Assembly (NCBI GenBank): GCA_028281925.1
Contig: JANQIX010000030.1
Coordinates: 1 to 64,000 of the forward strand
Source of the DNA: Alphaproteobacteria bacterium
GTDB lineage: Bacteria; Pseudomonadota; Alphaproteobacteria; DSM-16000; Inquilinaceae
Direction: 5' to 3'
Length of the DNA: 64,000 nt
In this document: positions 60,247 through 64,000 of the stretch, in pieces
How positions within the stretch are numbered: the first letter of the stretch is position 1
Layout: each line of letters opens with the position of its first letter
Made by a program: the position numbers and the translations under genes
Notes under the pieces: generated by a model
Databases searched by the model: none
What the model saw: only the letters and a program-made list of their open reading frames with translations
Told to the model about the DNA's origin: nothing

Positions 60247-61339
60247 GCCGGCTTTCGAAGTCCTCGTGGTTCAGATAGCAGCCGCATAAGCGCCGCTGAC
60301 CCTCATAGGCCGCGCGGCCGTGCAGTGTGCGCCAGTTGTCGAACAAGAGCGCCGTGCCGGGACGCAGCGGATGGCGCCACTGCATCTCAGGATCGGCGGC
60401 CAGACGGATGAAGCCCGTCAACGCCCGGTAAAACCGGCCCATCTCGTCGTCGGGCAGGCGGAACGGCGCACGGTCGTAGTTGTTGAACACGACCTGGACG
60501 ACCCGGCCCGAGGCGTCGGTTCGGAACACCGGATGCGAGGCAGCCAGGCTGATGCCCTGTTCCAGATAGCGGGCGGGCACCGGGACCTCGCATAGCGTCG
60601 CGAAATCTTCCGGCCGGTCGCGGCGCATCACCTCGGCGATCTTGAACCCATCGACCAGGATGCTCTCACCGCCGGTGCCGTCGAAATGCAGGCAGTGGAA
60701 CATCTGCAAGCCTGGCGGGTCGACGGAGTAGCTGCCGTCGGTGTGGGCGCCCAGTTCCTGCTTGGAATAGGCTGTGTCGCTGCGCGCCATGTTGGCCGTG
60801 AAGTCCCAGAAACCGCCGAAGATCGTCGACCGGATGTAGCCGACGCACAGCGCCAGTTGCTCCGTCGCCTCGGGTGTGGCCGGCACGCCCTCCACCAGGC
60901 CGAAGCCATAGGCTTCGATCGCTTCCAGCCAGGCCAGCAGGCCGTCGTCACTTTCCATCACCGCGTGATAGGGGAAAGACGGTACCTCCCCAGCGATCCG
61001 AGCGCGGTCCCACAGCCGCACGTCCGGTGCCGTTGGAGCATCCGGCAGACGCAACCTGTGCAGCAGGTCTGCGGAGTAACGGCCCGTGTGGTCCGCAGCG
61101 TTGGCCCATTCGATTTCCACGGCCGTCGCGTCGTCAGTCACGCGCACGGCACCGGCACGGATGTCGAGCGGCAGGGCGGCGGTATCCACCTCGCGCTGCA
61201 ACGTGGCCGGGTTCAGGCTGACCGGCTCCTCCCCATGGTCGCGCAGCCAGAACCAGGGATAGTGGGCTGTCGCATCAACGCCCTCGAACGACACGGCCAA
61301 TCCCGCATCTGTCGCTTCGGCGTTCAGGATTCTGGGCAT
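60215..61339 (-). CDS. gamma-butyrobetaine/trimethyllysine-type 2-oxoglutarate dioxygenase
   Basis: The 374-residue protein from the ATG at 61339 (MPRILNAEATDAG) has an N-terminal domain (HYPWFWLRDHG, PATLQREVDT) and a TauD-fold domain with iron ligands H199 and D201 (GAHTDGSYS) and H340 (NWRTLHGR), plus the basic residue for 2-oxoglutarate near 350. Family members hydroxylate gamma-butyrobetaine or trimethyllysine. The N-terminal domain lacks the cysteines that bind zinc in well-studied members. Its promoter is unlinked to the ABC genes but it lies in the same cluster. Confidence 0.85.
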   Translation of the reverse strand: MPRILNAEATDAGLAVSFEGVDATAHYPWFWLRDHGEEPVSLNPATLQREVDTAALPLDIRAGAVRVTDDATAVEIEWANAADHTGRYSADLLHRLRLPDAPTAPDVRLWDRARIAGEVPSFPYHAVMESDDGLLAWLEAIEAYGFGLVEGVPATPEATEQLALCVGYIRSTIFGGFWDFTANMARSDTAYSKQELGAHTDGSYSVDPPGLQMFHCLHFDGTGGESILVDGFKIAEVMRRDRPEDFATLCEVPVPARYLEQGISLAASHPVFRTDASGRVVQVVFNNYDRAPFRLPDDEMGRFYRALTGFIRLAADPEMQWRHPLRPGTALLFDNWRTLHGRAAYEGQRRLCGCYLNHEDFESRLRVLRRTAGR

Positions 61340-61383
61340 CGCTCTGTTCTCTGTCTTTGGAGGGCGGACGTCCTGGGCAGAGC

Positions 61384-61851
61384 CTATGCCGGCGACGGCT
61401 CCCGGCTCCAGCGGTCCGCCGCATCGTCGTCGCTGGCGCGGGCTTCGACCCATTGGCCGCCGTCCGGCGTTTCTTCCAGTTTCCAGAAGGGCGCGCGCGT
61501 CTTCAGCCAGTCGACCAGGAACTGGCAGGCCTCGAACGCCGCCTGACGGTGGGACGAGGCGACGGCGACCAGAACGATGCGGTCGCCTGGCTCCAGCCGG
61601 CCATACCGGTGGATGATCACGCTCGCGGCGACGGGCCACCGCTCTGCGGCTTCCGCTTCGATGCGAGCCAGCATCTTCTCGGTCATGCCGGGATAGTGCT
61701 CAAGCGTCATCGCCGAGACCGGACTGTCGCCGGCAAGGTCGCGGACGGTGCCAAGAAAGCTGACGAGCCCGCCGATGTCGTGCCGACCCGCCAGCAGCGC
61801 CGACAGTTCGGCACCCATGTCGAAGTCTTCCGCCTGAACGCGCACGGTCAT
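61384..61851 (-). CDS. moaE: molybdopterin synthase catalytic subunit
   Basis: The 155-residue protein has the MoaE pattern: GGLVSFLGTVRD, ALTLEHYPGM-like AMTLEHYPGM, IIHRYGRLEPGD, VAVASSHRQAAFEACQFLVDWLKTRAPFWKLE with the active lysines. It transfers sulfur from MoaD to make molybdopterin. The moaD gene is 6 bases upstream. Confidence 0.95.
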   Translation of the reverse strand: MTVRVQAEDFDMGAELSALLAGRHDIGGLVSFLGTVRDLAGDSPVSAMTLEHYPGMTEKMLARIEAEAAERWPVAASVIIHRYGRLEPGDRIVLVAVASSHRQAAFEACQFLVDWLKTRAPFWKLEETPDGGQWVEARASDDDAADRWSREPSPA

Positions 61852-61857
61852 GGGATC

Positions 61858-62109
61858 TCAGCCTCCGGTGACCGGCGGGAACAGGGCAATCTCGTCATTC
61901 GGCGAGACCGGATCGCCGGCGCGTGCAAACTCCTGGTTCACAGCCACCTTGACCACCCGGTCGTCGGCCAACGCAGCGGCATAGGCGGGCCCACGCCCGC
62001 GCATCCAGGCCAGCAGCGATGCCACATCACGGACATCGTCGGGCGGCGTCACCTCTTCCTCGGCTATGCCGATCTGGCTGCGCAGCCAGGCGAAGTAAAG
62101 CAGTCTCAT
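61858..62109 (-). CDS. moaD: molybdopterin synthase sulfur carrier subunit
   Basis: The 83-residue ubiquitin-like protein (MRLLYFAWLRSQIG) ends in VTGG, the C-terminal Gly-Gly that is thiocarboxylated. VNQEFARAGDPVSPNDEIALFPPV is the typical second half. It is directly followed by moaE. Confidence 0.95.
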   Translation of the reverse strand: MRLLYFAWLRSQIGIAEEEVTPPDDVRDVASLLAWMRGRGPAYAAALADDRVVKVAVNQEFARAGDPVSPNDEIALFPPVTGG

Positions 62110-62122
62110 CGGCCCCTCGGGC

Positions 62123-62692
62123 TCACGGATCCGTTCCTTCCGCTATATGCGGGCGCTCTGGCCCATTGTGAACCGGGGCCCGTGCGGGTCGCTGACGACG
62201 CAGCCGTGTGAGCCGGCGCAGCTCCAGCCGCCGGCCCAGCGCGCGGCCGAAATAGTATCCCCCAACACCGCCGCCGACGAAGAACGGCAGACCGCCCAGC
62301 AGGATCAGCAGCATGAAATAGCCCGATGTCTCCAGCACGGCCAGCGTGCCTTCCTCTTGAAACATCGTCAGCAGGCTTTCCACCTGGAAGTCGCCGGCGC
62401 CGCAGGCTGTGATGGCGCAGCCGATCGCGAAATACGCCGTATAGATCGGAACGAAGGTGAACGGGTTGGTCACCAGGGTCAGGACGGCGGCGATCGGCAG
62501 GTTGAAGCGCAGTCCCAACGGGCGCCCCACCGCCCACACGATGCCGACAATCCCAAGCTGGATTCCGGGTGGTGCGATCAGGCCGACGCCCAGCCCGGCC
62601 GCCATGGTGTTGGCAACGATCTGGGGGGAGAGCTGCATGCGGCTGATCGGCCGCAACACCCGCCGGAAATACTGGCGTTTGAGGGATTTCAC
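62123..62692 (-). CDS. DUF2062 family membrane protein
   Basis: The 189-residue protein has the DUF2062 pattern: SPQIVANTMAAGLGVGLIAPPG, GRPLGLRFNLPIAAVLTLVTNPFTFVPIYTAYFAIG and two further hydrophobic segments. The family is small inner-membrane proteins of unknown role, often linked to glycosyltransferase or moa genes. It lies 13 bases before moaD and probably in the same operon. Confidence 0.85.
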   Translation of the reverse strand: MKSLKRQYFRRVLRPISRMQLSPQIVANTMAAGLGVGLIAPPGIQLGIVGIVWAVGRPLGLRFNLPIAAVLTLVTNPFTFVPIYTAYFAIGCAITACGAGDFQVESLLTMFQEEGTLAVLETSGYFMLLILLGGLPFFVGGGVGGYYFGRALGRRLELRRLTRLRRQRPARAPVHNGPERPHIAEGTDP

Positions 62693-62786
62693 GGCCCGTA
62701 GCAGTCGCGCTCGCCGTCATGGAAACAAGGAACGACACTTCCGCAATACCGGTGGGTGCGACCGTCTGTCAACGCGGAACCCCGGC

Positions 62787-63404
62787 TCAGCCTCTGGTTT
62801 GCGACGGTGCATCGGCGGCGTCGGTCGTGGGGTGCTGCGGCCCCGTGATCTGCTGCAGGCCGCCGGCCATGTATTGCCATCCGGTGATGACGGTCAACGC
62901 AGCTGCCAGCCATAAGCCGGAGATGCCGATGGTCATCACGACCGTCCCACCGGGGGCAGCATGCCCCAGGATCAGGATGCCGATCGCCACCATCTGAACG
63001 GTCGTCTTCCATTTGGCGAGACCCGTGACCGGAACGCCCTTGGCATTGGCGCCCGCGAGGAACTCGCGCAGGCCGGAAATCAAGATCTCCCGCAGTAGGA
63101 TGATCACCGCAGCCAGCACATGCACCCCGGTGACCCTGTCGAAGGCCACCAGCGCGAACAGCGTGGCCGCGACCAGCATCTTGTCGGCAATGGGGTCGAA
63201 CAGCTGGCCCCAGACCGACACAACCTGCCGGCGCCGGGCGAGGTACCCGTCGAAGAAATCGGTAACCGCCGCAGCGATGAAGAGCAGCGTGGCTACCCAT
63301 GCGGCCCAGGCCGCGGGCACGAAGAACAGGGCCAAGAGGGGTGGGATCAAGGCAATCCGCAGCCCCGTCAGGATGTTGGGAAGCGTCAGCAGCCGGTCTT
63401 CCAC
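62787..63404 (-). CDS. pgsA: CDP-diacylglycerol--glycerol-3-phosphate 3-phosphatidyltransferase
   Basis: A GTG at 63404 gives 205 residues (MEDRLLTLPNILTGLRIALIPP). The CDP-alcohol phosphotransferase motif DG-x2-AR-x8-G-x3-D-x3-D is complete in DFFDGYLARRRQVVSVWGQLFDPIADK (read D..DGYLAR, GQLFDPIAD). It makes phosphatidylglycerophosphate in the inner membrane. The open frame further upstream belongs to the uvrC shadow. uvrC lies 55 bases upstream in the same direction. Confidence 0.93.
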   Translation of the reverse strand: MEDRLLTLPNILTGLRIALIPPLLALFFVPAAWAAWVATLLFIAAAVTDFFDGYLARRRQVVSVWGQLFDPIADKMLVAATLFALVAFDRVTGVHVLAAVIILLREILISGLREFLAGANAKGVPVTGLAKWKTTVQMVAIGILILGHAAPGGTVVMTIGISGLWLAAALTVITGWQYMAGGLQQITGPQHPTTDAADAPSQTRG

Positions 63405-63459
63405 GAGAGATCGCCTTTTGTGTCGTCGTTCGGCGGAGCAGGGACGCCTACGGCGCGGT

Positions 63460-64000
63460 CTAGCCCTCGCCGCGGAAATGATCGTGGATCTTACGGGCAA
63501 CCGTGTCATTGATGCCATCCACGGCGGCGAGATCCTCCAGGCTCGCGCGCGAGACGGCGCGGGCCGAGCCGAAATGCTGCAGGAGCGCCTTTTTGCGGCG
63601 CGGCCCGATCCCCGGAATGTCGTCGATCGCCGACTGGCCCAGCTGCTTGCCGCGGCGGGCCCGATGGGCGCCGATGGCAAACCGGTGCGCCTCGTCGCGC
63701 AGACGTTGCAGGAAGTAGAGCACGGGATCACGCGGCTCCAGCGAGAAGGGATCCCGGCCCTCCATGAAGAAACGCTCCCGCCCGGCATTGCGATCCGGCC
63801 CCTTGGCGATGGCAGCCAGCGGCACATCGTCGATCCCCATCTCGCGCAACACGTCGAGCGCGGCGTTCAGCTGGCCAAGACCACCGTCGATCAGCAGCAG
63901 GTCGGGCCAGGTCTCCCGGTCGGGATCCTCTTTCAGGGCACGGGCGAAGCGGCGGTTCAGCACCTCGCGCATCATCGCATAATCATCGCCGGGCGCGGGA
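63460..64000 (-). CDS. uvrC: excinuclease ABC subunit C, C-terminal part (cut by the window edge)
   Basis: The visible 179 residues are the end of Uvr[16 protein letters not shown] at the window edge, [18 protein letters not shown] (endonuclease domain), [13 protein letters not shown] and the helix-hairpin-helix pair [20 protein letters not shown] and [20 protein letters not shown]. UvrC makes the two incisions in nucleotide excision repair. The start of the gene is outside the window. pgsA follows, a common arrangement. Confidence 0.95.
   Translation of the reverse strand, partial: PAPGDDYAMMREVLNRRFARALKEDPDRETWPDLLLIDGGLGQLNAALDVLREMGIDDVPLAAIAKGPDRNAGRERFFMEGRDPFSLEPRDPVLYFLQRLRDEAHRFAIGAHRARRGKQLGQSAIDDIPGIGPRRKKALLQHFGSARAVSRASLEDLAAVDGINDTVARKIHDHFRGEG

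Noticed and set aside
1..64000. tRNA or rRNA genes
   Set aside because: No T-loop (GGTTCGAATCC-like) with matching acceptor arms and no rRNA-like segment was seen by eye; a covariance search would be needed to be certain.

Overview
The window is GC-rich (about two thirds G+C by eye) chromosomal DNA of an alphaproteobacterium, most likely a Rhodospirillales-like lineage. The pointers are a type-II lumazine synthase (RibH2) behind an FMN riboswitch, PAS_5-family proteins, a TipF-like degenerate EAL protein, a TIGR01459-type HAD phosphatase, a metZ gene and many LysR/GNAT/SDR genes. This is inference from gene families; no rRNA or tRNA gene was seen. The left edge cuts a possible small metal-related operon and the right edge cuts uvrC.

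Layout. 1-3.1 kb: a Fur-type winged-helix fragment behind a Zur-box-like palindrome, then two tandem membrane-anchored Pro/Glu-rich proteins with DUF2135 domains. 3.3-10 kb: DUF1330, Nudix, a DUF900 lipoprotein, a UPF0149/SEC-C protein, a MNT/HEPN toxin-antitoxin pair whose HEPN gene carries an in-frame stop, a diheme cytochrome c and metZ. 10-14.5 kb: small unknowns, a zinc alcohol dehydrogenase without its structural zinc site, exported unknowns. 14.7-21.8 kb: a polyhydroxyalkanoate (PHA)-type block with a divergent PhaC-like enzyme, SDR, DUF35, SCP2-type thiolase and class III PhaC/PhaE. 22-33.8 kb: tldD, XpaC-like, DUF2332, an enolase-superfamily enzyme, tandem PAS_5 paralogs, HAD, TipF-like, pyrD, SDR, gamma-carbonic-anhydrase-like.

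34-45.9 kb: thiolase, MarR, GNATs, transporters, three LysR genes (one a fragment), GST, GFA, a third PAS_5, a haloalkane dehalogenase remnant, DUF427, the FMN riboswitch and ribH2. 46-51.7 kb: a short inverted-repeat element, then a protein I read as an EndoU (XendoU) endoribonuclease domain joined by a glycine linker to a lamin-tail-like domain, an FAD oxidoreductase, and a flavin reductase/acyl-CoA-dehydrogenase-fold pair divergent from an HxlR regulator across a 12-bp inverted repeat.

53.7-56 kb is a clearly AT-rich insert with a 323-residue orphan, a ribbon-helix-helix-like protein, many stem-loops and a DnaA-box match. 56.3-61.3 kb looks like one amino-acid/amine catabolic unit: TetR regulator, ABC permease and binding protein (no ATPase here), an 18-bp operator-like palindrome, an AruH-like aminotransferase and a gamma-butyrobetaine/trimethyllysine-type dioxygenase. 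61.4-64 kb is core: moaE, moaD, DUF2062, pgsA, uvrC.

The items I would follow first are the EndoU-lamin-tail protein, the AruH/dioxygenase unit, the AT-rich island and the PHA block with a second PhaC-like enzyme. All family calls are from motif recognition by eye; no database search was run.
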